64,000 nucleotides of DNA from Terasakiella brassicae (GCF_014641495.1 NZ_BMHV01000003.1:1-64000); one strand, 5' to 3'. Positions 17,204 through 26,132 are shown, counted from the stretch's first letter. The notes: generated by a model not told the origin, from the sequence alone. A program made the numbers and translations.

Positions 17204-18007
17204 ATGGCTGTGCGTTCTGCCACGATCAATGTAATGGCAAAAGCTGTTGAAGCTGCTTCACGCGGTTTGTTGCGTGATTTCGGTGAAATTGAAAACCTTC
17301 AGGTGTCCCGAAAAGGACCGGCGGATTTCGTAAGCACAGCGGATACCCGTACTGAAAAAATCCTGATTAAAGAACTAACCAAAGCTCGCCCTGAAGTTGG
17401 TTTTTTGCTGGAAGAAGGCGGCGAGATCAAAGGGGAAGACGAGACCAAACGCTGGATCATTGACCCGTTGGATGGCACAACGAACTTTTTGCACGGCATT
17501 CCTCATTTCGCAATTTCAATTGCCTTGGAAGAAAACGGCCAAATCATTGCCGGTATGGTTTATAACCCGATTACTGATGAAAAATACTGGGCCGAACGCG
17601 GGCAAGGCGCCTTTTTGAATGGCCGCCGTTTACGCGTTTCCGGTCGTCGTACGATGGATGAAGCCGTTTATGCGACAGGCATTCCTTTTCGCGGGCGTGG
17701 CGATCATGGCCGTTTCCTGAATGAACTGGAAGCCATTATGAAAGTGTCTGCCGGTGTGCGTCGTTTTGGGGCGGCATCGCTTGATCTGGCCTTTGTTGCC
17801 GCCGGTCGTTATGACGGGTTCTGGGAAACAGGTTTGCAGCCGTGGGATATTGCCGCCGGGATTTTGCTGGTGAAAGAAGCGGGCGGTTTTGTCTCTGAAT
17901 TTGATGCCCGCCAGAAAATGTTGGAAAGCGGCAATGTTGTTTGTGGGAATGAATTCCAGCATAACTTGCTTTTGAAAACATTCCGGGATGCAAGAAAACG
18001 CGCCTGA
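17204..18007 (+). CDS. suhB: Inositol monophosphatase family protein (SuhB-like)
   Basis: The 267-residue protein has the metal-binding motifs of the family: EE in FLLEEGGEIKG, IDPLDGTTNFLHGIPHFAIS near 86-105 and WDIAAGILLVKEAGG near 215-229. It hydrolyses inositol-1-phosphate or related sugar phosphates, and in bacteria the SuhB type also affects rRNA transcription. It stands alone, with a strong terminator just downstream. Confidence 0.9.
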   Translation: MAVRSATINVMAKAVEAASRGLLRDFGEIENLQVSRKGPADFVSTADTRTEKILIKELTKARPEVGFLLEEGGEIKGEDETKRWIIDPLDGTTNFLHGIPHFAISIALEENGQIIAGMVYNPITDEKYWAERGQGAFLNGRRLRVSGRRTMDEAVYATGIPFRGRGDHGRFLNELEAIMKVSAGVRRFGAASLDLAFVAAGRYDGFWETGLQPWDIAAGILLVKEAGGFVSEFDARQKMLESGNVVCGNEFQHNLLLKTFRDARKRA

Positions 18008-18022
18008 GTTGATCGAATATAT

Positions 18023-18060
18023 AAAAAGGCTCTTTTCATTTTGAAAGGGGCCTTTTTTTT
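18023..18060 (+). terminator. Intrinsic terminator after the inositol monophosphatase gene
   Basis: A 16-base stem (18023-18038 with 18042-18057, allowing G-U pairs) contains AAAAAGGC and GGCCTTTTT and runs into an eight-T tract ending at 18060. Confidence 0.8.
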
Positions 18061-18123
18061 GGCTTATATGGTTGTTTGTAAGTCAAACCTTGGGTATCTT
18101 GTTTGAATTCGATTTTTATGCAT

Positions 18124-18148
18124 GTGGGAGTACCCCACTCACGGGGGT
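18124..18148 (+). promoter_or_regulatory. Two mutually exclusive small hairpins ahead of the OmpA-like gene
   Basis: GTGGG (18124-18128) can pair with CCCAC (18134-18138), while ACCCC (18132-18136) can instead pair with GGGGT (18144-18148), which is also the only purine-rich ribosome-binding candidate for the ATG at 18157. The two pairings cannot coexist. A translational switch is only a possibility; both stems are five bases long. Confidence 0.3.
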
Positions 18149-18156
18149 ATGGTTTT

Positions 18157-19281
18157 ATGGGTAAATGGACTGGTTATCGTAAGGTTCTTCTTTGTTCGGC
18201 TTTTCTGGGCGCAATGACGCTAGGGACAGTTGCGCAAGCACAGATTTTGGCAAATTTTGATAATAATGTCGTGGTGGACTTGTCCGTTCTTGACGACCGT
18301 GGGGTGCGTGCACCTTCACCATCCGGTATAAACCCGTACGTTTCAACGAAAATGCCCCCGGCGCAAATGCCGCGTTCACAGTTTTATGGTTTGCCGCAAG
18401 GGGTACAACCACGCGCAGCCGTTACCTTGAACGAGCCTGATTTTCCGGCACAAGGAACACCGCCGAAATCCCGTTTGTTGGTGCAAGCCCCGGATCTCGG
18501 TGAAAAGCCGATGTTGAAAATGCCGGCTGCACCAGCCTCCAAGATTACATTGAAAAAACCGGTTGCAGCACCGAAAGCCCCGGTGGCGCGTGTCGCGGTT
18601 GCTGAAACGGCACCCAAACCGATGGTTAAAGTGACGCCCAAACCCGAAGTGGTTGAAGCTGCCCCGGCAAAAGAAGTCGCGAAGGCCCCGCTTCCCAGTC
18701 AGGTTGTTGAAACAGCACCTAAAGAAATTGCGAAAGTGGAAAAAAAGGTAGAGGCCGCGCAACCGGCTGAACCGAAACCGATTGCTGAAAAAACGAAAGT
18801 GGCAGAAGCGCCGAAAGTGGAACAAAAACCACAACCGGCCCCTGAAACGGTGATGGCGGAAGCCCCACCCCCGCCGCCGAGTACGACAATTGAACCCAAA
18901 GACGTAACCTCTGCTATTTCTGCAGAAAGTGGTAATAAAACATCGACGGCCTCTTTGCCCACGCAAAATGAAGCTGCTGTTCGTGTTGTTTTCCAGTCCG
19001 GTCGCAGCAAGCTGCCGTCCAGCGTCGAGACAGACCTGAAAAAAATGGCGGAAGATTTACGCAGTCATCCCGATGACCGTGTTCAGTTGCAGGCTTATGC
19101 CGGCGGGGAAGATCTGTCTGCCAGTAAAGCGCGTCGTTTGTCCCTGTCGCGGGCTTTGGCTGTGCGCTCTTATTTGATTGATCAAGGCGTACAAAGTACA
19201 CGCATTGATGTCCGTGCCTTGGGCAACAAGACCACGGAAGAACCGTTTGATCGTGTGGATGTTGAAATTACGCCACGCTAA
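18157..19281 (+). CDS. Secreted Pro/Ala/Lys-rich protein with C-terminal OmpA-like domain
   Basis: The protein has 374 residues from the ATG at 18157, which opens a signal peptide (KVLLCSAFLGAMTLGTVAQA). A long low-complexity linker from about 100 to 260 is rich in Pro, Ala, Lys and Val (many KP, AP and EAPK repeats), which could span the periplasm. The last ~105 residues form an OmpA-like domain (RVVFQSGRSKLPSSVE, then SLSRALAVRSYLIDQGV and RIDVRALGNK) expected to bind peptidoglycan. It directly precedes a channel/stator-like gene pair and probably belongs to the same envelope function. Confidence 0.75.
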   Translation: MGKWTGYRKVLLCSAFLGAMTLGTVAQAQILANFDNNVVVDLSVLDDRGVRAPSPSGINPYVSTKMPPAQMPRSQFYGLPQGVQPRAAVTLNEPDFPAQGTPPKSRLLVQAPDLGEKPMLKMPAAPASKITLKKPVAAPKAPVARVAVAETAPKPMVKVTPKPEVVEAAPAKEVAKAPLPSQVVETAPKEIAKVEKKVEAAQPAEPKPIAEKTKVAEAPKVEQKPQPAPETVMAEAPPPPPSTTIEPKDVTSAISAESGNKTSTASLPTQNEAAVRVVFQSGRSKLPSSVETDLKKMAEDLRSHPDDRVQLQAYAGGEDLSASKARRLSLSRALAVRSYLIDQGVQSTRIDVRALGNKTTEEPFDRVDVEITPR

Positions 19282-19314
19282 TCCAATCATGTAAACTCAG
19301 GTGTGGAGCCTCCT

Positions 19315-20448
19315 ATGACTCGTCCCAAACGTTATCTCATTCGGATGGTTTTGTTCCTGTTGGCTGTTGTGGCCGCAGCCATTTTGCTGTTTGGGCAATT
19401 ACAGGATGCCTTTTTTGCCAATGCCGCGCTCAACGGTTTGATCTTGGGTGTTTTATTAATCGGGATTTTTAACAATTTCCGGCAAGTCCTTATGCTGGAC
19501 CCGGAAGTGCGCTGGATTGAAGATTTTAAATCGGATCGTCCGGGTGTGCGTTCCGACAGTTCGCCGCGCCTTTTGGCACCCATGGCCACCATGTTGCGCG
19601 AGCGTGAAGGCGGACAGTTTACATTATCGGCTTTGTCTACCCGTTCACTGCTGGATGGGATTGCGACCCGTTTGGAAGAACAACGTGATTTGTCCCGTTA
19701 TAATATCGGGTTGCTTATTTTTCTTGGTCTGTTGGGGACGTTCTGGGGATTGCTGAGTACCGTTGGGTCTATTGGTGATGTTATCAGTAATATCACCATC
19801 GGCAATGGTGGTGACCTTGGTGTGGTCTTCAACGAATTGAAACGCGGTCTGGAAGCCCCGATTGAGGGAATGGGAACAGCGTTCAGTTCTTCCTTGTTCG
19901 GGTTGGCCGGGTCACTGGTTCTGGGTTTTCTGGATTTACAAACAGGGCAATCGCAAAATCGTTTTTACACCGATCTGGAAGATTGGCTTGCCAGTCAGAC
20001 GCGATTGTCCAGTGGGGCGCTTTCAGATGCGGCAGGGGATCAGTCTGTCCCGGCTTATGTACAAGCCTTACTAGAACAGACCGCAGATAGTTTGGAAAAA
20101 CTACAACGCACCATGACGCGCAGTGAAGAAAACAAATCTCAAACCACCAATCAGATGATGGAACTGACGTCCAAACTGGGGACTTTAAGTGACACGATGC
20201 GCACAGAACAAGCCTTAATGGCAAAATTGGCGGAAGGCCAGTTGGCGCAGAAGGCGATTTTGGAAAAAATTGCGCACGGCAATGCTGGTGGTGGGCTGGA
20301 CGAAAGCAGCCGCAGTCATTTGCGCAATATCGATATTTATGCGCAAAAATTGATTGAAGAAATCAGCGGTGGGCGCGAAGAGGTGATTTCTCAAGTTCGT
20401 CAGGAAATTCGACTGTTGGCCCGTACAATCGCAGCCAAGGACGGCTAG
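19315..20448 (+). CDS. MotA/TolQ/ExbB-type proton channel family protein
   Basis: The 377-residue protein has two N-terminal membrane helices (about 8-50). It then has the conserved proton-channel core: LLIFLGLLGTFWGLLSTVGS near 135-154 and GMGTAFSSSLFGLAGSLVLG near 185-204. The C-terminal ~150 residues are polar and helical, probably a cytoplasmic coiled coil. MotA/TolQ/ExbB proteins form the pentamer that couples proton flow to work by a MotB/TolR/ExbD-type partner, which is encoded one base downstream. It is distinct from the tolQ found at 45503. The start at 19315 follows a GGAG site. Confidence 0.85.
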   Translation: MTRPKRYLIRMVLFLLAVVAAAILLFGQLQDAFFANAALNGLILGVLLIGIFNNFRQVLMLDPEVRWIEDFKSDRPGVRSDSSPRLLAPMATMLREREGGQFTLSALSTRSLLDGIATRLEEQRDLSRYNIGLLIFLGLLGTFWGLLSTVGSIGDVISNITIGNGGDLGVVFNELKRGLEAPIEGMGTAFSSSLFGLAGSLVLGFLDLQTGQSQNRFYTDLEDWLASQTRLSSGALSDAAGDQSVPAYVQALLEQTADSLEKLQRTMTRSEENKSQTTNQMMELTSKLGTLSDTMRTEQALMAKLAEGQLAQKAILEKIAHGNAGGGLDESSRSHLRNIDIYAQKLIEEISGGREEVISQVRQEIRLLARTIAAKDG

Positions 20449-20449
20449 G

Positions 20450-21622
20450 ATGGCATTTGGGCGGCGCAGACGCATTCATCAGGATAACATTTGGCCGGGG
20501 TTCGTGGATGCCTTGGCAACCTTGTTGATGGTCATTATTTTTCTTTTGATGATTTTTGTTCTCGCGCAGGTCTTTTTAAATGAAACCCTTTCTGGGCGAG
20601 AAAGTGCCTTGGAAAAGCTCGGCTCTGATATGAGTGAGTTGACGGAACTTTTGAATTTGGAACGTAAGGCCAATAAGGATTTACGCACCAATATGGCTGG
20701 ATTATCACAGGAATTGCAGGCATCCCTGCGTTTGCGCGATGAATATTCTCTCAAATTAAAAGGTCTGGAAGATAAGAACCAGCAACTGAATGAACGCCTT
20801 GCGGACGCCTTCCAAACGATTGAAGCCGATAAAGAAAAAATAGAACTGAAACTGGCGGAAGTGGCGAAGCTGCAACAAGATGTAGCCGCCCTTGAAGCGT
20901 TGCGCGAAGAATTAACCAAAGAAGTGCAACAACAAGCGTCCAAGCTGGAACAGAAAGATGGGCAGCTGATTGAGGAACGTAAGATCGCGGAAAGTGAACG
21001 CGCGCAGCGGGCTTTGCTCAATCAACAAATGGCGGCTTTGCGCGAACAATTAAGTGCGATCCAAGAAGCCTTGGATGCATCCGAGGCGCTGAACAATGAC
21101 CAGAAAGCACAGATTAAATCTTTGGGCAAACGCCTAAACGCGGCCCTTGCCACCAAAGTACAGGAATTATCAAAATATCGATCTGAATTTTTTGGTGAGT
21201 TGCGCAAGGTTTTGGGCAATCGGTCCGGGATTCGAATTGTGGGGGATCGCTTTGTCTTTCAATCGGAAGTCCTGTTTAATTCCGGTGAAGCCAAACTTGG
21301 TGAGGCTGGCAAAGCGCAATTGGAGCAACTGGCGCTTACATTACTGGAGATTTCGCAAAAAATTCCGGCAAAAATTGATTGGATTTTACGGGTGGATGGG
21401 CATACGGACAATGTGCCGATTGCAACGGCCAAATTCCCCTCCAATTGGGAACTTTCAACGCAACGGGCCATTTCTGTCGTCAAAGAACTGATTGCACACG
21501 GAATTGCACCGGAACGATTGGCGGCGACCGGCTTTGGTGAATTTCAGCCCTTGGATGGACGACATGATGAAATCGCAAAAAGACGCAATCGCCGTATTGA
21601 ACTGAAGCTCACACAACGCTAA
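20450..21622 (+). CDS. MotB/OmpA-type stator-like peptidoglycan-binding protein
   Basis: The protein has 390 residues. A short basic tail (GRRRRIHQ) precedes a single membrane helix with Asp20 at its start (WPGFVDALATLLMVIIFLLM), the expected proton-carrying residue of MotB/TolR-type partners. Residues about 40-245 are a long coiled coil (repeated leucine/glutamine/glutamate heptads). Residues about 250-390 form an OmpA-like domain (VLFNSGEAKLGEAGKAQLEQ, RVDGHTDNVPI, RNRRIELKL). It starts one base after the channel gene's stop, so the two are made together. No flagellar genes are nearby, so a flagellar stator is unlikely. Confidence 0.88.
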   Translation: MAFGRRRRIHQDNIWPGFVDALATLLMVIIFLLMIFVLAQVFLNETLSGRESALEKLGSDMSELTELLNLERKANKDLRTNMAGLSQELQASLRLRDEYSLKLKGLEDKNQQLNERLADAFQTIEADKEKIELKLAEVAKLQQDVAALEALREELTKEVQQQASKLEQKDGQLIEERKIAESERAQRALLNQQMAALREQLSAIQEALDASEALNNDQKAQIKSLGKRLNAALATKVQELSKYRSEFFGELRKVLGNRSGIRIVGDRFVFQSEVLFNSGEAKLGEAGKAQLEQLALTLLEISQKIPAKIDWILRVDGHTDNVPIATAKFPSNWELSTQRAISVVKELIAHGIAPERLAATGFGEFQPLDGRHDEIAKRRNRRIELKLTQR

Positions 21623-21707
21623 AAAAGGCGTTCTTGCCCTTATTCAGCCAAAATTCCCCTGCATAAGTCCTAAGTTTTAAATAGTTCCAGCAAAAGCAGA
21701 ACCCCGC

Positions 21708-22904
21708 ATGTTTGTTTTATTTCTTGTCGTCTTTATTGATCTGGTCGGTTTCGGCATTGTCATTCCCTTGTTGCCGTTTTTTGGGGAACACTTTAATGCA
21801 AGTCCTGATGTTGTGACGCTTTTGTTGGCGACTTATTCGGTGACACAGTTGATATCGGCCCCTGTTTTAGGGCGCCTGAGTGATCGTTATGGGCGCAGGC
21901 CTATTTTGTTGTTTTCTTTGCTCGGTTCCATCATTACCTATGTGTGGCTTGGCTTTGCTGAAACCTTGACGATGTTGTTCCTCGCACGGGCCTTTAACGG
22001 GTTTATGGCGGGCAACATTGCAACGGCGTTTGCCTATATCGCGGATATTACGACCCCGGAAAACCGGGCAAAAGGCATGGGGGTCATTGGAGCGGCTTTT
22101 GGATTGGGCTTCATTATGGGACCAGCTATCGGGGGCGTCTTGGCCGGACCGGATGCCGCGACAGCGAATTTCCAGCTTCCGGCCCTGTGTGCCGCCGGAC
22201 TGTCCGCAATCGCGTTTGTGATTGCGTTGGTGAAATTAAAAGAGTCCATGACAGATGAAACCCGTGCAAAAATTGCTGCCTTACCCCCGCGCAAGCATTG
22301 GAAGTCTTTCTTTGAAACATTGTCGCGCCCGCATTTGGGTTTTCTTATCGGATTGTCGTTTGTCTGCACATTTGTCTTTGCCGGTATGGAAACCACATTT
22401 GCCATGTGGACACGCCGCCAATTTGACTGGGGGCCGGAACAGAACGGATATTTATTTGCCTTTTTGGGAATTATCAGTGCGCTTATTCAAGGGGGGCTGA
22501 TCGGTCGCTTGTCCAAAAAATTTGGCGAAGGAAAGCTGGTGGTTGCGGGAACCTTGTTTCTGGGGGCTGGGCTGGGTCTTATTCCGCTAAGCCATACTGT
22601 ACCCATGCTGATGGCGGCGACAATGGTGTTGGCGATTGGTTTTGCCTTGTCCACACCATCACTAAACAGCTTGATCTCGTTTGAAGCTTCAGAGACAGAG
22701 CGCGGCGGTGTCATGGGGGCAAGCCGTTCTGCGTCAACCTTGTCCCGTGTGTTGGGACCGGTTCTGGCCGGTGTTCTGTTTGCACAGATCGGGCGTGATG
22801 CGCCTTATTATGCCGGGATGGTAATCATGTTGATTGCAACGCTGATTGCCTATAGCAAGCTGATGTCTAAAAAGACAGCCAAGCCGCTGGAAGTTAATAA
22901 ATAA
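21708..22904 (+). CDS. MFS drug-efflux transporter, TetA/TCR-like
   Basis: The 398-residue protein has about twelve membrane helices and the MFS motif A, GRLSDRYGRRPILLFS, near residues 60-75. The opening MFVLFLVVFIDLVGFGIVIP is characteristic of the TCR/Tet subgroup of proton-coupled drug exporters. The true substrate is unknown; tetracycline resistance should not be assumed. It converges on the asparaginase gene with only five bases between stops. Confidence 0.85.
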   Translation: MFVLFLVVFIDLVGFGIVIPLLPFFGEHFNASPDVVTLLLATYSVTQLISAPVLGRLSDRYGRRPILLFSLLGSIITYVWLGFAETLTMLFLARAFNGFMAGNIATAFAYIADITTPENRAKGMGVIGAAFGLGFIMGPAIGGVLAGPDAATANFQLPALCAAGLSAIAFVIALVKLKESMTDETRAKIAALPPRKHWKSFFETLSRPHLGFLIGLSFVCTFVFAGMETTFAMWTRRQFDWGPEQNGYLFAFLGIISALIQGGLIGRLSKKFGEGKLVVAGTLFLGAGLGLIPLSHTVPMLMAATMVLAIGFALSTPSLNSLISFEASETERGGVMGASRSASTLSRVLGPVLAGVLFAQIGRDAPYYAGMVIMLIATLIAYSKLMSKKTAKPLEVNK

Positions 22905-22909
22905 CAGCC

Positions 22910-23914
22910 TTATGTCGTGGCGCGGCGGATGTCACCGACATGAACGCCGTTACGATTTTTGAGGGGATGGATCAATAGGTCCAGAATCCCCGCTTTATCG
23001 AAATCTTCTTTGGTAAAGATGCCAAGATCTTCCAGTACAAGACTGAGCATAATTTCTGCGCCGCGCAAGGTGCCATCGTCACATTTGACCGCAATTCCTA
23101 AGCCGCGTTCAGGGATAAAGGCGCAGAAGACACCTTCTGCACCGACTTTGCTGAAGATGCGCCCGGGGAAGGCTTCCATTAATCGGGTATCATAGCGGTC
23201 TTTACCCGCCACCATGTAAGGATGGGCAAAGACAGATTGTGTGATGCGACGAATTGCTTTTGTACGCTCTGGTGCAAAAAATAAATCGGGCTGACTGTAT
23301 TTGGCAAACCCGAGGGCAAGATTTTTTAAGGGAATCGCCCATGTGGGAATGTCGCAGCCATCAATGCCAATCGGGGCTGTGGACAGATCAATTTCACAGA
23401 CATCTTCCAATGCATCCCGGATTTTTTTCTGCAACATATGGTCAGGTTGACCGTACCCTGTGGGCATGATCTTTTCTTTTTTGAGATAGGCCAGAAAACC
23501 GGAATGCTTGCCGGAACAGTTGTTGTGCAGGGAACAAGGTGTTTCCCCTTCCATTGCAAGATGGCGCCCGGCTTCTTCGCTCATGGGCCAATGGGAGCCA
23601 CATTGCAACATGTCCTTGGATAAACCGAGTTTGTTCAGCATGGCTTGGGCCACGCCGACATGAACAATTTCACCGTTATGCGAGGAACAGGCAAGCGCAA
23701 TTTCTTCATCGCTGAACCCATAGGTATCCGCTGCGCCGCTTTCCATCATGGGCAAGGCTTGTATGGCCTTGATGCTGGAGCGGGGAAAGACAGGGGTGTT
23801 GATATCACCTTGGCAGGCAACGACATTGCGCTGGGTATCGACAACGCAAAACGCACCGCGATGCTGGCTTTCGACGATGGACCCGCGTGTGACTTCAATC
23901 AAAACGGGGTTCAT
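22910..23914 (-). CDS. Asparaginase (PF06089, rhizobial type)
   Basis: The 334-residue protein belongs to the asparaginase II family first known from Rhizobium, unrelated to the E. coli enzymes. Signatures are FPRSSIKAIQALPM near 45-58, LACSSHNGE near 73-81 and CSGKHSGFLA near 133-142. The Ser-Lys pairs and Cys in these motifs form the active site in the structurally studied Rhizobium enzyme. It would convert asparagine to aspartate and ammonia. The ATG overlaps the stop of cyaY (TAATG). Confidence 0.88.
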   Translation of the reverse strand: MNPVLIEVTRGSIVESQHRGAFCVVDTQRNVVACQGDINTPVFPRSSIKAIQALPMMESGAADTYGFSDEEIALACSSHNGEIVHVGVAQAMLNKLGLSKDMLQCGSHWPMSEEAGRHLAMEGETPCSLHNNCSGKHSGFLAYLKKEKIMPTGYGQPDHMLQKKIRDALEDVCEIDLSTAPIGIDGCDIPTWAIPLKNLALGFAKYSQPDLFFAPERTKAIRRITQSVFAHPYMVAGKDRYDTRLMEAFPGRIFSKVGAEGVFCAFIPERGLGIAVKCDDGTLRGAEIMLSLVLEDLGIFTKEDFDKAGILDLLIHPLKNRNGVHVGDIRRATT

Positions 23915-24219
23915 TATAAGGTGACTTTCAACTCTTCGCTTAATCGTTCCAGCAAGTTGGCCTGATCGCGTGTTCCAATCCAGTCTGTGCCGTCATAAGC
24001 GTAATGCGTTGCCCCGCTTTTGGGGGAGGCCATCCAGATTTCGCGGTTGGGGCCGTGCTTGTTGATGATATAGACACCACCTGCATCCAGTTCGATATTG
24101 AGAATCCCGTCTTGCAAGTCGACATCGGCATGATTCCCAATGGCATCATCCAGTTGATCGAACAGATTTTCAAGCAGTTCGTCCGCAATTGCGTTAAAAC
24201 GGGTTTCATCAAGAGCCAT
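23914..24219 (-). CDS. cyaY: Iron-sulfur assembly protein CyaY (frataxin)
   Basis: The 101-residue protein from the ATG at 24219 matches CyaY. It has an acidic first helix (DELLENLFDQLDDAIG) followed by the beta-sheet core (VDLQDGILNIELDAGGVYIINKHGPNREIWMASP in segments) and GATHYAYDGTDWIGTRD. The longer upstream frame adds an atypical sequence and is rejected. CyaY binds iron and tunes IscS/IscU cluster assembly. It shares one base with the asparaginase start downstream. Confidence 0.93.
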   Translation of the reverse strand: MALDETRFNAIADELLENLFDQLDDAIGNHADVDLQDGILNIELDAGGVYIINKHGPNREIWMASPKSGATHYAYDGTDWIGTRDQANLLERLSEELKVTL

Positions 24220-24313
24220 TGGAATTTCCCTTATAATGGTCAAACACTCAAGCGGATATAGCAACGTGATGAGGGGGCGGCAAGGTGATTTACATAAAAA
24301 TGCAAAGAAGGCC

Positions 24314-24342
24314 TTGCACCGGGCAAGTATAGTCGGTATATA
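24314..24342 (+). promoter_or_regulatory. Probable sigma70 promoter for rpmE
   Basis: TTGCAC (24314-24319) and TATATA (24337-24342) are separated by exactly 17 bases. This places a start site near 24349, giving a leader of about 60 bases before the rpmE ATG. Confidence 0.6.
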
Positions 24343-24407
24343 GGCGCCTCGTTTTCCCGACAACTCTGTTCTGCCATGTGCGGGACGTAAGAAACTGAGA
24401 CGAAGAT

Positions 24408-24629
24408 ATGAAAAAAGACATTCATCCTGAATACCACGAAATTACCGTTCAAATGACAGACGGTTCTACCTTCACAACACGTTCCACTTGGGGCAAAGAA
24501 GGTGACGTTATGAAACTGGACATCGACCCGAAAGCTCACCCGGCTTGGACAGGCGTTCACCGCTTGCTCGATTCCGGCGGGCAGCTAGCGAAATTCAACA
24601 AGCGTTTCTCCAACTTCGGCATCAAATAA
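24408..24629 (+). CDS. rpmE: 50S ribosomal protein L31
   Basis: The 73-residue protein starts [20 protein letters not shown] and contains HPAWTG, both diagnostic of L31. It has no cysteine at all, so it is the zinc-free (C-minus) form rather than the CxxC-containing zinc form. The start is preceded by a GAGACGAAG site. A terminator follows. Confidence 0.96.
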   Translation: MKKDIHPEYHEITVQMTDGSTFTTRSTWGKEGDVMKLDIDPKAHPAWTGVHRLLDSGGQLAKFNKRFSNFGIK

Positions 24630-24710
24630 GGCGCGCGCAAGTTATTTTGCGACCCTCTTATGTCGGGATAGACGCTCCTTAAAATCCGTATGGATTTGGG
24701 AAAAGAGAAA

Positions 24711-24750
24711 AAAGGCGGCAGATCTTCACAGGTCTGTCGCCTTTATTTTG
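24711..24750 (+). terminator. Intrinsic terminator after rpmE
   Basis: AAAGGCGGCAGA (24711-24722) pairs with TCTGTCGCCTTT (24733-24744), apart from one mismatch, and is followed by ATTTTG. It lies 80 bases after the rpmE stop. Confidence 0.75.
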
Positions 24751-24825
24751 TGATTTGGGTTGCAAAAAAGGACAGAAGACCGCAAAACTATCGAAAGAGA
24801 TAAAAAATAAGAGACAGTGTAGACT

Positions 24826-26091
24826 ATGAAGGATATCGATAAAAAACGTGCTGCCAACGAGAAACTCACGTATGAAGAAATGCAGGAGTTGGCATCACAC
24901 GAAGATGTCAGCGTGCGTTGTCTCTTGGCACAGCGTGAAGATATCCGGCCTGAAATCCTTTATTATCTGGCAGAAGACGAGGAAATGGAGGTCCGACGCC
25001 ATATCGCGTTGAACCCGGCGACACCGCGTCAGGCTGACCTTTTGTTGGCAAGTGATCGGGATGAAGGCGTACGTTTACCCTTAACGGAAAAAATTGCCAA
25101 ACTTGCCCCGGATGTCAGTGAGGCAGAGCGGGATAAAATTCAGGCTCTGACCTATGAGGCGCTTATGGTTCTGTCGCGCGATCAGGCGATCAAGGTGCGC
25201 CAGATCTTGTCGGAAACCTTGAAGGATGTCGATGGGGTGCCCTGTGATGTGATCCGACAGCTTGCCAGTGATATGGAATTGGTTGTTTCCGGCCCGGTTT
25301 TGCAATTCTCCCCGGTTTTAAGTGACGAAGACTTGCTGGAAATTATTTCTTCGACCCATGCGAAAGGGGCGTTGAATGCGATTTCAAAACGCGCCCATGT
25401 GTCAGAATCGGTTTCAGATGCGGTTATCTCGACCAATGAAAGAAGCGCGATTGCCGACCTTCTGGGCAATAAAAGCGCACAGATTCGCGAAGAAGCACTC
25501 GATCTGTTGGCAGAGCGTGCGCATGATATTGCCGAATGGCATGTGCCTTTGGTCAAACGTCCGCAACTCAGTTCAAACGCCGCAAAACGTATGGCGCATT
25601 ATCTAGCGGATAACTTGCTTAAATCTTTGGAAAAACGCGAAGATCTTGATGATGCTGTGATCGTCAGTATCAAGAAAGAGGTCAAAAAGCGTATTGAGTG
25701 TGATGGCCTTGATGCAGAGATCGAAGAGGAAGAAGGAGGGATCAGCGATCCCATTGATGAGGTCAGGCAACTTGACGAAGAAGGCAAGCTGGACGAAGAG
25801 ATATTGATCGACTGGATCGACGAATCGCAATGGCAATATGTCATTGCGGCCCTGTCTGTTCTGTCGAAAATGCGTCGTGTGAAAGTGAAAAAAATTATTT
25901 CGTCGCAAAGCGCAAAAGGGATGATGGCTTTGGCATGGCGGGCGGGTATTCCGGCTTATTTAGGCGAAAGTTTACAGTTTAAATTAGCGAAAATGCCGAT
26001 TGGAAATATTTTAAAAGCCACACAGAAGGGCGAATACCCTTTGACGGACGAAGAGCTGAGTTGGCATTTGGAATTGTTTGGCGAAGATTAA
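24826..26091 (+). CDS. DUF2336 domain-containing protein
   Basis: The 421-residue, soluble, mainly helical protein has repeated HEAT-like elements, for example VRCLLAQREDIRPEILYYLAEDEEMEVRRHIA followed by NPATPRQADLLL near 30-80. It matches DUF2336, a family frequent in Alphaproteobacteria, with no assigned function. The C-terminal third is acidic (EIEEEEGG) and ends in a separate helical domain. It is flanked by terminators or promoters on both sides and so is monocistronic. Confidence 0.8.
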   Translation: MKDIDKKRAANEKLTYEEMQELASHEDVSVRCLLAQREDIRPEILYYLAEDEEMEVRRHIALNPATPRQADLLLASDRDEGVRLPLTEKIAKLAPDVSEAERDKIQALTYEALMVLSRDQAIKVRQILSETLKDVDGVPCDVIRQLASDMELVVSGPVLQFSPVLSDEDLLEIISSTHAKGALNAISKRAHVSESVSDAVISTNERSAIADLLGNKSAQIREEALDLLAERAHDIAEWHVPLVKRPQLSSNAAKRMAHYLADNLLKSLEKREDLDDAVIVSIKKEVKKRIECDGLDAEIEEEEGGISDPIDEVRQLDEEGKLDEEILIDWIDESQWQYVIAALSVLSKMRRVKVKKIISSQSAKGMMALAWRAGIPAYLGESLQFKLAKMPIGNILKATQKGEYPLTDEELSWHLELFGED

Positions 26092-26132
26092 GCCTGTTTG
26101 AAAAACCGCTGGAAAAAATATTTTACCGCCCC

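Noticed and set aside
18376-18966. Arg/Phe/Gly-rich minus-strand frame opposite the OmpA-like gene's linker
   Set aside because: It is the complement of a Pro/Lys/Ala repeat region, which produces long low-complexity antisense frames.
19315-21622. Zorya anti-phage system (ZorAB-like pair)
   Set aside because: The pair resembles ZorA/ZorB in layout, but the genes next to it are an OmpA-like protein and an MFS pump, and no ZorC, ZorD or ZorE effector is present.
21708-22904. Tetracycline resistance gene
   Set aside because: The protein belongs to the broad TCR/MFS group. Nothing in the sequence shows tetracycline specificity, and no TetR regulator is adjacent.
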